A DNA stretch of 14,730 nt, taken from assembly GCA_014523685.1 (NCBI GenBank), contig JAATVT010000115.1, positions 1 through 14,730 on the forward strand. Direction: 5' to 3'. Source of the stretch: Nitrososphaerales archaeon TH5893 (GTDB lineage Archaea > Thermoproteota > Nitrososphaeria > Nitrososphaerales > Nitrososphaeraceae). The first letter of the stretch is position 1. The number at the start of each line of letters is the position of its first letter. Below are positions 1 to 6,546 of this stretch, in pieces. The notes under the pieces were generated by a model. It was not told where the DNA came from. It did no database searches and worked only from the letters and a program-made list of their open reading frames with translations. The position numbers were made by a program, and so were the translations under genes.

Positions 1-288
1 GAAGATCGAGAAAGCTCTGACGATACTGATAGCTCAAATGGGGAAGACTCAACTGATGCAGCCTACGAAGAATTGCAAGCATGTCTTTCCGATAGTGATG
101 GAGAAGGATCTCCTTCAGAACAAGAAGTACAAGACTGCATTGATTCAAGCTACAGTGGAAAGGACAGCGCTGAAGATACCCCTGCTGATAATACAGATGA
201 GGTCGAAGAAGACGAAAATGGAGTTACCGAAGATGTGTCCACTGACGATTCAGAGGACGATGAGGAGAATGAAGACAACGGGGAATAA
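1..288 (+). CDS. Acidic, low-complexity C-terminal end of a protein cut by the left edge
   Basis: The frame starting at base 1 is open from the window edge to a TAA at 286-288, giving at least 95 residues with no upstream stop, so the gene begins outside the window. An internal TTG at 73 could be read as a start, but the same acidic composition continues before it (EDRESSDDTD), so I take the whole stretch as one partial gene. The visible part is very rich in Asp, Glu and Ser, with clusters such as EDDEENEDNGE at the end, only two Cys, and no hydrophobic segment. It looks like an intrinsically disordered acidic tail of a larger protein. Function cannot be assigned from this part. The overlapping frame from 38 is a shadow. 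Confidence 0.7.
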   Translation, partial: EDRESSDDTDSSNGEDSTDAAYEELQACLSDSDGEGSPSEQEVQDCIDSSYSGKDSAEDTPADNTDEVEEDENGVTEDVSTDDSEDDEENEDNGE

Positions 289-753
289 GCACAGCTAGAC
301 TCATGAATTGCAAGGCTTTAAAAAAATTAGCCTGACATCATCCTTCTTTCTTTTTTAGTCATAACTTGAACTACTGCTTTTAATCCGATTGTTTTTATCT
401 AAAAATAAGTCAGTTCGGGATCATGGATAAATCAATTCTTTGATAGCACTATAGGCTATTCACATCTTTTTCTACCTCCATGGTGAACCCATCCTACTCA
501 CTCGAGGTTCTGGTTTTGCTTCAACTTTTTTCCGTCATTCGACTGCTTTCTCTGCTCAGAACGTAGCATTCATAAACTCAATTTAGGTCACAATCATAGT
601 ATTTTGAGGACCTTCCCCATTAGCAACAATAGTTCGTTATTCTCTTTTTGTTAAAACGGATAATTGGTAGGGACAGAATGAAGAACAGAGATAATTAAAA
701 ACTAAATGAGTGATAGTGAAGGACGAAAAAATACATTTTCTTCAAAGTCCTGT
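289..753. other. Gene-poor intergenic region
   Basis: Apart from the terminator-like T run near 340-356 there is no convincing gene. Plus-strand frames are short. On the minus strand about 480-575 has brief stop-interrupted open frames without recognisable motifs. No tRNA-like T-arm, repeat array or insertion-sequence end was seen. Confidence 0.5.
313..356 (+). terminator. Possible terminator: weak hairpin followed by a T-rich run
   Basis: A 5-base inverted repeat (aggct at 313-317, agcct at 329-333) lies 25 bases after the stop of the first gene. It is followed by a pyrimidine/T-rich run (about 341-356, ending in six T). T-runs are the usual archaeal termination signal; the hairpin may be incidental. 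Confidence 0.3.
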
Positions 754-960
754 CTACTCTACTCTTATTTTATCGCTATATTTTCCTGACCAAAGGTTTG
801 AAAATGCATCTACCCAAGATTCAGTGAACTTTGATGTGTTTCTAATAAACTCAGCATACATCATATTCCAAGCATTGACATACTCGTACCATGATTTCAT
901 ATATGACGTAAATAGATCAGAAGGATAGCTCGATAACCTTTCCTCTTTGTTTGCGCACAA
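754..960 (-). CDS. Small aromatic-rich amphipathic protein, possibly phasin/PhaE-like
   Basis: This is a 68-codon frame beginning with TTG at 958-960 and ending with TAG at 754-756. The sequence is rich in Trp, Tyr, Phe, Met and Asn and alternates them with charged residues (SYMKSWYEYVNAW, then FIRNTSKFTESWVDAFSNLW), a pattern that fits amphipathic helices rather than random sequence. Short Trp-rich helices of this kind occur in phasins and in PhaE subunits of polyhydroxyalkanoate synthases, but I see no PHA gene nearby, so this is only a resemblance. A G-rich stretch about 12 bases before the TTG could serve as a ribosome site; a later ATG (residue 21) is an alternative start. An in-frame stop at 967-969 limits it upstream. 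It could be a fragment of a decayed gene. The overlapping plus-strand frame at 710-928 has less protein-like composition. Confidence 0.4.
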   Translation of the reverse strand: MCANKEERLSSYPSDLFTSYMKSWYEYVNAWNMMYAEFIRNTSKFTESWVDAFSNLWSGKYSDKIRVE

Positions 961-966
961 CTTTTT

Positions 967-1117
967 TTATTCCACCATTCTTCTGCTAGATATTGTCCTT
1001 ATTAAACTGCATGATTTTGTACTGATTTTATGTCCACAACTAGGACGTAAAATTCCATTCCACGACAAATATTGCACATATCTGACAGCGTTTCTGTCCT
1101 GTGGGCGTAACGACCAT
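967..1117 (-). pseudogene. Frameshifted relic of a small zinc-ribbon protein
   Basis: On the minus strand an ATG at 1115-1117 opens a frame reading MVVTPTGQKRCQICAIFV, with a CxxC knuckle. The matching second half lies in another frame from 1062: WNGILRPSCGHKIST, ending at a TAA at 967-969. Joined, the two halves resemble tiny zinc-finger proteins that I associate with soil Thaumarchaeota (CxxC, F, W-x-G, then a CPxCG-like knuckle followed by basic residues). Loss of two bases at about 1063 explains the break: GTC-G-TGG would be restored by two bases to Val-x-Trp. The second knuckle has also lost its first Cys (Arg at that place). I see no intact copy in the window. Identification is by motif only. 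Confidence 0.45.
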
Positions 1118-1290
1118 GATGGCGTAAAGGTTTTTGCCCCTTATGACGTACGCAAATACCCTACTGGTCATACCTTCTGTCTATGGTAAGTAATTGAAGT
1201 TCTAGTAATGCGATTCTAATACGATATCCTAATGATTTGTTCGGAAAAATTCAAGTGTCAGGTTTGGTGGGTAGAAGAAGAAAAATCTAA

Positions 1291-2343
1291 CTAGTTAGTT
1301 CTAATATTGGTAAATGAATTAGCGGGCAAATCAGTTAATCTGGAGCTTTCAGGATACATTATCTTTGCTAGTATTTCTACTCCAGTGACTGTTCTTGGTC
1401 CCGGTTTGCTAAAATATGCATTTGCATCAACCGCATAAACTTCATTTCTCCGTACTGCTTGCAATGATTTCCATTTGTCATTATTCTCTAATACCTTAAC
1501 TTCTTTGGAGGTTCTGTCAATATCAAAGCCACAAGGCATTAGGATTATTTTATCTGGATTGTATTCCAAAATTTCATCGATGGATATGCGTCGTGAAGGT
1601 TGTCCTACCGTGGATAGACCATTAATCCCTCCTGCGATTTCTACCATCTGCGGAATCCAATGACCCGCGGTAAAGAAAGGATCAATCCATTCAACGCAAA
1701 CTATCCGTGGCTTAGTATTGTTTGCATTGTCTAAACCGTTATTACCAACTCTTTTTCTTTTTATTGTATCTCCAACTATCCTTCTTATTGTGTCAATTCG
1801 GTTTTGTAATGATGCTACTAATCTACGACCTTCACTTACTCTCCCGACTTTTTCTGCAACGTCCATTATACTTACCAAGATGTCATCAAGATCATGAGGG
1901 TCAAGTACGAGTAGATCTGGTTTATATCCTAGAATGGAATTTGCGCGATCTATTTCTTTAGTAAATGGTGCACATACTTCACAGACACCTTGAGCTATGA
2001 TAAGATCAGGTTTTGCATCTTTTAAATTCTGGTCATTTATTACGTATATATTTCCTCCTGTTTTCATTAATCCTAAAATCTTATTATCAATTTCTCTGCT
2101 AGTCATACTGGTTGCATCAAATGAGGAATTTATGACTTTTGGCTTACTCTTAGCATCATCCGGGTATTTACATTCATGTGTCACACCTGTGATTTGATCT
2201 GCTGCGCCAATCGCGAATAGCATTTCAGTAGAGCTTGGTAAAAATGATACAATTCTACTCTTATGTAGTTCTTTACTTGAATCTGTTATTGACACATAAT
2301 ATTTAAGATTAGAAGAATTTAAAGATATTCTAGGGATCTGCAC
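1291..2343 (-). CDS. Cobalamin-binding (BtuF-like) protein, cytosolic type
   Basis: This is a 350-residue protein of the BtuF/FhuD type-III periplasmic-binding fold. Diagnostic stretches are RIVSFLPSSTEMLFAIGAAD (about 30-49), then GVTHECKYP (53-61), a GVCEVC cysteine pair (119-124), EWIDPFFTAGHWIP (218-231) and the C-terminal KPGPRTVTGVEILAKIMYP. This subgroup is usually annotated as cobalamin-binding protein or Fe3+-hydroxamate/B12 transport component. No signal peptide or lipobox precedes the domain, so I infer a cytosolic corrinoid-binding or delivery role rather than a surface receptor. The longest frame starts at GTG 2341-2343. A second GTG at 2293-2295 (residue 17) begins only 13 residues before the domain and has a TATA-like attTAAA at 2317-2323 about 25 bases upstream, so a leaderless start there is equally possible. 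It lies 216 bases downstream of the aldo/keto reductase on the same strand. The stop lies in a 12-base palindrome (1287-1298). No permease or ATPase partner is in the window. Confidence 0.85.
   Translation of the reverse strand: MQIPRISLNSSNLKYYVSITDSSKELHKSRIVSFLPSSTEMLFAIGAADQITGVTHECKYPDDAKSKPKVINSSFDATSMTSREIDNKILGLMKTGGNIYVINDQNLKDAKPDLIIAQGVCEVCAPFTKEIDRANSILGYKPDLLVLDPHDLDDILVSIMDVAEKVGRVSEGRRLVASLQNRIDTIRRIVGDTIKRKRVGNNGLDNANNTKPRIVCVEWIDPFFTAGHWIPQMVEIAGGINGLSTVGQPSRRISIDEILEYNPDKIILMPCGFDIDRTSKEVKVLENNDKWKSLQAVRRNEVYAVDANAYFSKPGPRTVTGVEILAKIMYPESSRLTDLPANSFTNIRTN
2317..2323 (-). promoter_or_regulatory. TATA-like box for the cobalamin-binding protein (internal start)
   Basis: On the minus strand the sequence reads TTTAAAT, centred about 25 bases before the GTG at 2295. 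This fits an archaeal TATA box for a leaderless transcript starting at residue 17 of the longest frame. It would make the longer GTG start at 2343 incorrect. Confidence 0.3.
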
Positions 2344-2559
2344 TCAAACAAGTCTGAAGTACAAGTTAACGTACCTATTAATTGTGTGACTTGGATATCA
2401 TAGCCCGACTTTATAATTCTGAACCATCCCAACATCTCCTTTTGATTCCCTTCCGATCCTTCAAAAGTAGATATTAAATCCCATGAGACGGGAAAATTCA
2501 CTTTCCCCTAATATTCAAATTTGATCCAAAATGAATAGTTAAGAGCAAAAAGCGTAACG

Positions 2560-3570
2560 TCATCTATACTCATCGCCACAGTCTCCTATTATTTCAAACA
2601 AGTTATTTGACTTTGCACATACAGCATCTATTGCTTCACAATCTGACTTATCCAAAATAAAGTTGAATACCTGTGTGTTACTGGTTCTGTGATCAACTAT
2701 TCCAAGTCTGACACCGATAATAACGCCTGCAACAGCAGACTTGTCAAGAATATAGCGTGCTGCTACGTTTGCTATGGTCACATTGTGCTTTTGTGCAATT
2801 CTCTTCAATGTTGACAAAAGCTCCTGGAACAAACTCCATCCGCCCCATGCATCTATCATTTTCTTGTATTTTTGTAAACTTAGTGTGTTTAACTCAGCAG
2901 TAGATGGCTGCATTCTTCCCAGGTATCGCTCAGACATCAATCCACCACAGATGCTGCCATAGCAAAGAAGACTAATATTATTTTCTAAGCAAAATGGTAT
3001 CATCTTTACTTCTGGCCTGCGATCTATGATCGAATATTGAACCTGGTTAGACACAATTTGTAGATCTGAATCTATCATGATTTGCAAACGTTCTGTATCA
3101 AAATTTGTTAGACCTATATGCTTGATTTTTCCTTCATCCCGGAGGTCGGATAGGTATTTGAGTGCATCCATATAATAGGGATTGTTATAATCCCACCAGT
3201 GGAATTGTAGTAAATCCACCATGCTAACACCCATTCTATGAAGTGATCTATCTATACTTTCATTAACGATAGAGCGTGTAATTCTTCCTGGCTGTGGCAC
3301 CCATTTTGTCAATGCCCGAATTTTATCGAGTTCCTCTTCTCCCTTTATTGCTAATAACTTACGCCTGAATTGCCCAATAAAATCTTCGGCAGGTCCGTAA
3401 ATATCTGCCAAGTCCCAAGTTGTAAAACCAGCTTCATGATATCTCATCATGTCTGCAATTGCTAATTCATTATCGATGTATCCATGTCCGCCTGCAACCT
3501 GCCACATGCCGTTGATTATTCTATATGTTGCCAAATCTGGAGCTAGTTGGTAATGTTCATACTGGTTCAA
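2560..3570 (-). CDS. Aldo/keto reductase family oxidoreductase
   Basis: The 336 residues span a whole aldo/keto reductase TIM barrel, which uses NAD(P)H to reduce carbonyl compounds in the cytosol; the physiological substrate is unknown. The catalytic tetrad is visible: Asp53 and Tyr58 in WDLADIYG, Lys89 in LTKWVP, and His124 in LLQFHWWD. Further family stretches are LRDEGKIKHIGLTNF (about 143-157), SNQVQYSIIDRRPE (174-187), and the C-terminal cofactor-binding GVIIGVRLG (283-291). Length is normal. The start is TTG at 3568-3570: no ATG precedes the first strand of the barrel, and a TATA-like TTTTAATTT (minus strand, plus 3597-3605) lies about 30 bases upstream. It is divergent from the PQQ-dehydrogenase-like gene and could share a transcript with the cobalamin-binding protein gene 216 bases downstream, though the gap makes separate transcription more likely. 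Nothing is unusual in its active site. Confidence 0.9.
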   Translation of the reverse strand: MNQYEHYQLAPDLATYRIINGMWQVAGGHGYIDNELAIADMMRYHEAGFTTWDLADIYGPAEDFIGQFRRKLLAIKGEEELDKIRALTKWVPQPGRITRSIVNESIDRSLHRMGVSMVDLLQFHWWDYNNPYYMDALKYLSDLRDEGKIKHIGLTNFDTERLQIMIDSDLQIVSNQVQYSIIDRRPEVKMIPFCLENNISLLCYGSICGGLMSERYLGRMQPSTAELNTLSLQKYKKMIDAWGGWSLFQELLSTLKRIAQKHNVTIANVAARYILDKSAVAGVIIGVRLGIVDHRTSNTQVFNFILDKSDCEAIDAVCAKSNNLFEIIGDCGDEYR

Positions 3571-3735
3571 AGGTCTGTCCTTGCTTAATCTAGAGCAAAT
3601 TAAAACTAATATTTATGATCATAAAATCTTTTCCCCATTAATAATGATAGGATTCCTCTCATCACAGAAAAGGATACATGAGTTAATTATCATTGAGAAT
3701 GGGTCAACCACAAAAACAGGTTTGCAGATTATTAT

Positions 3736-3760
3736 TTCTATCAAACTGGGATTGATAGAA
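3736..3760. repeat. Perfect 9-base inverted repeat with 7-base spacer
   Basis: ttctatcaa (3736-3744) and ttgatagaa (3752-3760) are perfect reverse complements separated by actggga. The element sits about midway in the divergent intergenic region, roughly 165 bases from the reductase start and 180 from the other gene. It could be a dimeric regulator site or a hairpin; there is no T run after it, so a terminator is unlikely. Confidence 0.55.
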
Positions 3761-3901
3761 CCATACCGCAACGAGGCTCGATATATGCTGCATACCCATT
3801 GCACCTGATCTACATCAGCACTGATTCAATTCTTTTTATACCATTACTTGGTACCTTGATACAATATTGAAAAATTTTGAATCTTTATGAATGGTAGCGA
3901 T

Positions 3902-3909
3902 TTTATTTG
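3902..3909 (+). promoter_or_regulatory. TATA-like box for the PQQ-dehydrogenase-like gene
   Basis: TTTATTTG lies 30-37 bases before the ATG at 3939, the right distance for an archaeal promoter giving a leaderless or very short leader transcript. No Shine-Dalgarno sequence is seen near the ATG. Confidence 0.4.
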
Positions 3910-3938
3910 GTAGAGAATATCATGCTCTCTACTAATCC

Positions 3939-5402
3939 ATGTGGCAAACAAACACCGTTCCAGTAATAATCCTATTTGTAATATTAGTCTCCAACATCCT
4001 TTTGTCTATTTCAGTTTACTATCAGGAGGATACCAAAAAAGTTGCTAATGCATCGGTAGATAGTAATTATCCTGAAAGCAGCTCTCCTTCTCCCTCTGGA
4101 CCTACTTTAACAGATCGCAACCTAGAAGCAGAAGTGGTTTTTAGCGGACTTACTTATTCCACTGATATGGCATTCTTGGAGAGTAATGATATTTTGCTTA
4201 TAGAAAAAGACACGGGAATTGTAAGAAGGATAATAAACAATACAATGTTGCCAGAACCACTACTGGATGTTAATGTCGCAACGTTTGGCCATCGAGGGAT
4301 GCTAGGTATCGCAGTTAGTAATGTTACTTCACCCTCTACGCCTCCTGAACCTGGCCAATTTCTCACCAATAACGCCAGTAATTATGATAACAAAACTTCG
4401 GCACCCGATGCCAATTCTACTAGATATGTTTTCTTGTATTATACTGCAATTGAAGGGAAGGATGGTGATGATATCACCCAAGGAAAACAGCCTCTAGGAA
4501 ATGTTGTTTACAGATATGAATTAGTAGATAATATGTTGATTAAACCAAAATTATTGCTAACTCTCCCCGCGACACCTGGGGCTATCGGAAATGGTGGCAA
4601 GATTCTTGTTAATCCACACGATAATAATTTGTATATTACTATTGGTGGTGTAGGGATTGATGGTCATAAAACCGAAGCACAGAATGTTAAGAATGGAGTG
4701 GAGCCCGATGGGACAAGCGGTATACTAGTTATTACCCAAGAGGGAAACCAGGTAACTCAAAACGGCATTCTTGGAAGCAAAGATCCTTTAAATAGATACT
4801 ATGCCTATGGGATATGGAATAGTTTTGGAATAGATTTTGATCCTTCAACAGGCAAGTTGTGGGATACCGAGAATGGGGTTATATTTGGTGACGAAATTAA
4901 TTTGGTCGAACCCGGCTTTAATAGCGGCTGGAATAAAATTGATGGCATCTGGTTAAGAGGATATGCAATTGAAAATACTGAAGCACATGAAGCTCCAAAT
5001 CAAACCGATGACCTCCTTGTTGATTTCAACGGAAAGGGCAAATACAGTTCCCCCGAATTTACCTGGTTTGATGATGTTGGCCCTACTGCGATCAGGTTCT
5101 TTGATTCTGATAAGATGGGTAAGCGATATCAGAACGATATGTTTGTAGGTGACATTATCAATGGCAATATTTATCATTTTGAAATGAACAAACAAAGAAC
5201 AGAATTACTTCCAGGAGTTAATGGTCCTCTTTCAGATAAGGTAGTAAATAGTAATGAAGACATTCGTGAAATAATATTTGGCAAAGGATTTGGAGGTATA
5301 ACTGATATAGAGGTGGGTCCTCAAGATGGCTATCTATATGTACTTACGTTTAATGATACGCAAGGAACAATTTTTAGAATAACGGCTAATAATAACGGCT
5401 AA
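3939..5402 (+). CDS. Membrane-anchored PQQ-dependent sugar dehydrogenase family protein with altered active site
   Basis: The 487-residue protein has an N-terminal hydrophobic segment (about 7-26: signal anchor or signal peptide), a Ser/Pro-rich linker (40-58), and a glucose/sorbosone-dehydrogenase beta-propeller. Family stretches are FGHRGMLGIAV (117-126), GGKILVNPHDNNLYITIGG (219-237), the conserved WDTENG and FGDEINLVEPGFNSGW (316-331), and FVGDIINGNIYHF (402-414). Active members oxidise aldoses outside the cell using PQQ and Ca2+. Compared with the soluble glucose dehydrogenase pattern, the catalytic His of HxGG is Gly216 (GNGG), the Asp of the following IGD is Gly, and the PQQ-contacting Arg of GxRN is Trp293 (GIWN). 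I therefore infer an impaired or changed enzyme, perhaps a binding protein. The start is ATG 3939, with a TATA-like box about 30 bases upstream. A 13-base duplication covers the stop codon (see repeat). Family assignment is firm; catalytic activity is doubtful. Confidence 0.85.
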   Translation: MWQTNTVPVIILFVILVSNILLSISVYYQEDTKKVANASVDSNYPESSSPSPSGPTLTDRNLEAEVVFSGLTYSTDMAFLESNDILLIEKDTGIVRRIINNTMLPEPLLDVNVATFGHRGMLGIAVSNVTSPSTPPEPGQFLTNNASNYDNKTSAPDANSTRYVFLYYTAIEGKDGDDITQGKQPLGNVVYRYELVDNMLIKPKLLLTLPATPGAIGNGGKILVNPHDNNLYITIGGVGIDGHKTEAQNVKNGVEPDGTSGILVITQEGNQVTQNGILGSKDPLNRYYAYGIWNSFGIDFDPSTGKLWDTENGVIFGDEINLVEPGFNSGWNKIDGIWLRGYAIENTEAHEAPNQTDDLLVDFNGKGKYSSPEFTWFDDVGPTAIRFFDSDKMGKRYQNDMFVGDIINGNIYHFEMNKQRTELLPGVNGPLSDKVVNSNEDIREIIFGKGFGGITDIEVGPQDGYLYVLTFNDTQGTIFRITANNNG

Positions 5403-5406
5403 TAAT
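5381..5406 (+). repeat. 13-base tandem duplication across the end of the PQQ-dehydrogenase-like gene
   Basis: aacggctaataat occurs twice head to tail (5381-5393 and 5394-5406). The second copy contains the present TAA stop (5400-5402). Removing one copy shifts the frame by one base and would extend the protein to ITANNSTTT with a TAG at 5419-5421, so the present terminus ITANNNG looks like the product of a recent slippage or duplication. Confidence 0.8.
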
Positions 5407-5588
5407 AGCACTACTACATAGGTTATATCCTGCCCAAAACATGATTTAAAAGCATGGTCAATAGTAATGTTCCACGAATGTCTAACTTGCTCAGGGGATC
5501 CGGTGTGCAATAAACCCAATGTCAAATATTATACCCAATGAAATGGACCAAGCTATCCGCCACTAGATTCGATAAATCCCACCTTTTT

Positions 5589-5616
5589 CCCGATGGTTGC
5601 AGACGCAAATGTCGGG
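5589..5616 (+). other. Strong hairpin-forming sequence in the intergenic region
   Basis: cccga (5589-5593) pairs with tcggg (5612-5616) and ttgc (5597-5600) with gcaa (5605-5608). The three positions between add two G-U pairs and one G-A mismatch, giving a nearly continuous 12-position stem closed by AGAC. It lies about 80 bases before the longest start of the next gene and is preceded by a short T run (5584-5588). It may be a structured leader, a small RNA element or an operator. Confidence 0.4.
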
Positions 5617-5695
5617 TTCGTTCTGGGGGTAATTTAAGGCGAGATAGAATGGAATAAACTTCTATGACAACCAACTATGATCTAACTGCCCTTGT

Positions 5696-6316
5696 TTGTT
5701 TCGAAAACCTGAATATTTTGATCTCATTCTTCCTTTATGTCAATATATGCATAGAATTATGGCGCTAAATCTAGTTTGCGGCCTGACTATGGCGCTGGTT
5801 CTATTATCTTTGTTCGATACTTTTCAAAGAACATCTACGTCGTCATTCTTTAATTTAGAACAAATTGAACAAAATAGACATAATTTTAACCCCTTTTTTA
5901 CAGCAATGCTTCTTGGCCTACTATTACTATCTTATATTAAGAGAAGAAAAAGAACTAGACTTGCTTTAAGCCTATTTCTTGGTTTTGTAAGCTTTTCTTG
6001 TTGGTTTTCAATCGGTGGGTTGTGGGCTTACTATAGCGTAGGCATACATGAACAGAGGTCCATCGCAATAATTATTTTGGGTATTGCTTTCTGGCTATTG
6101 GTTTCAAAATCTATTAAGGGGAAGCGAAAGCCCTTTTCAGTTGTTGTTCGAAGAGAAGTTATTCAAAAACAAAAGGGAAAGTGTGCTGCTTGCAAACGAA
6201 AACTTACAGCCTATGGACTAGATTTGGATCATAAAAATGGTGATAGATCTAACAACAAACTTTCTAACTGTCAAGTTCTTTGTGTTCCTTGTCACAGAAG
6301 AAAACATACAAAATAA
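5696..6316 (+). CDS. Multi-spanning membrane protein with C-terminal HNH nuclease domain
   Basis: The 206-residue frame has four predicted membrane helices (about 23-43, 67-81, 90-115 and 121-138) followed by a basic linker and an HNH domain (about 148-204). The nuclease has CAAC (163-166), LDLDH (His179), NGDRSNN, and LCVPCHRRK (Cys196, Cys199, His200), so the four zinc Cys and both HNH histidines are present and the metal-finger fold should be intact. The domain would face the cytosol if the basic KGKRK after helix 4 follows the positive-inside rule. Starts: the longest frame begins with TTG 5696; ATG 5747 (residue 18) or ATG 5759 (residue 22) would place the start just before helix 1 and are at least as likely. 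Members of HNH families act in restriction, homing or DNA repair; membrane-tethered versions are uncommon, and I know of no assigned function for this arrangement. The gene stands alone between 293- and 230-base gaps, upstream of the macro-domain gene. Confidence 0.75.
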   Translation: MFRKPEYFDLILPLCQYMHRIMALNLVCGLTMALVLLSLFDTFQRTSTSSFFNLEQIEQNRHNFNPFFTAMLLGLLLLSYIKRRKRTRLALSLFLGFVSFSCWFSIGGLWAYYSVGIHEQRSIAIIILGIAFWLLVSKSIKGKRKPFSVVVRREVIQKQKGKCAACKRKLTAYGLDLDHKNGDRSNNKLSNCQVLCVPCHRRKHTK

Positions 6317-6459
6317 TCGTTTCCTACTTCGACGGCATAGCGTGACATTGTCTCACTAGATTTTGATTGAAATGGAAAATGGATACAAAAAATGATGGGT
6401 ATCTAGTATCTTTTAAAGTGAAATTCATATAATGCATGTGTACCACGAATTGCCCTAGT

Positions 6460-6475
6460 TGACGATATATCGTCA
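6460..6475. promoter_or_regulatory. Perfect 16-base palindrome upstream of the macro-domain gene
   Basis: tgacgatatatcgtca is its own reverse complement. It lies 71-87 bases before the ATG at 6547 and about 25-40 bases before a TATA-like TTTTAAGG (6501-6508), where a dimeric transcription factor could act. It is not followed by a T run, so a terminator for the preceding gene is less likely. Confidence 0.5.
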
Positions 6476-6546
6476 GAACTAATTCATTGTAGCATACAAC
6501 TTTTAAGGATAGGGACTAATTCTCATCGGAGTCGGGTTTTATAGGC

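Larger units (their letters stand above)
3571..3938. promoter_or_regulatory. Divergent intergenic region between the reductase and the PQQ-dehydrogenase-like gene
   Basis: The region contains a TATA-like box for the minus-strand reductase (3597-3605), a TATA-like TTTATTTG at 3902-3909 for the plus-strand gene (ATG at 3939, about 30-37 bases downstream), and the inverted repeat at 3736-3760. Short frames on both strands (3581-3808 plus, 3619-3804 minus) overlap each other completely and show no protein-like motif, so I do not call them genes. Confidence 0.45.

Noticed and set aside
480..575. Stop-interrupted minus-strand stretch with basic peptides such as RKKVEAKPEPRVSRMGSPWR
   Set aside because: It could be a relic, but two stops interrupt it in about 30 codons and no family pattern was recognised.
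947..1189. 80-codon plus-strand frame
   Set aside because: It lies opposite the zinc-ribbon relic and has no motif of its own.
1287..1298. 12-base palindrome ctaactagttag over the stop of the cobalamin-binding protein gene
   Set aside because: It is short, A/T-rich and overlaps coding sequence and the stop codon; chance is sufficient.
2319..2501. 60-codon minus-strand frame upstream of the cobalamin-binding protein gene
   Set aside because: It starts with GTG, overlaps the next gene's longest frame in another phase, and shows no motif. An AAGGAG within it is not placed before a plausible start of its own. Kept as unlikely.
3581..3808. Overlapping open frames on both strands in the divergent intergenic region
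   Set aside because: Neither has protein-like composition or a motif, and they overlap completely; the region is better explained by promoters and an inverted repeat.
5539..5631. 31-codon open stretch reading NPTFFPMVADANVGFVLGVI in the gap before the HNH gene
   Set aside because: It follows a stop, has no start at its head, overlaps the hairpin, and matched no family that I recognise.
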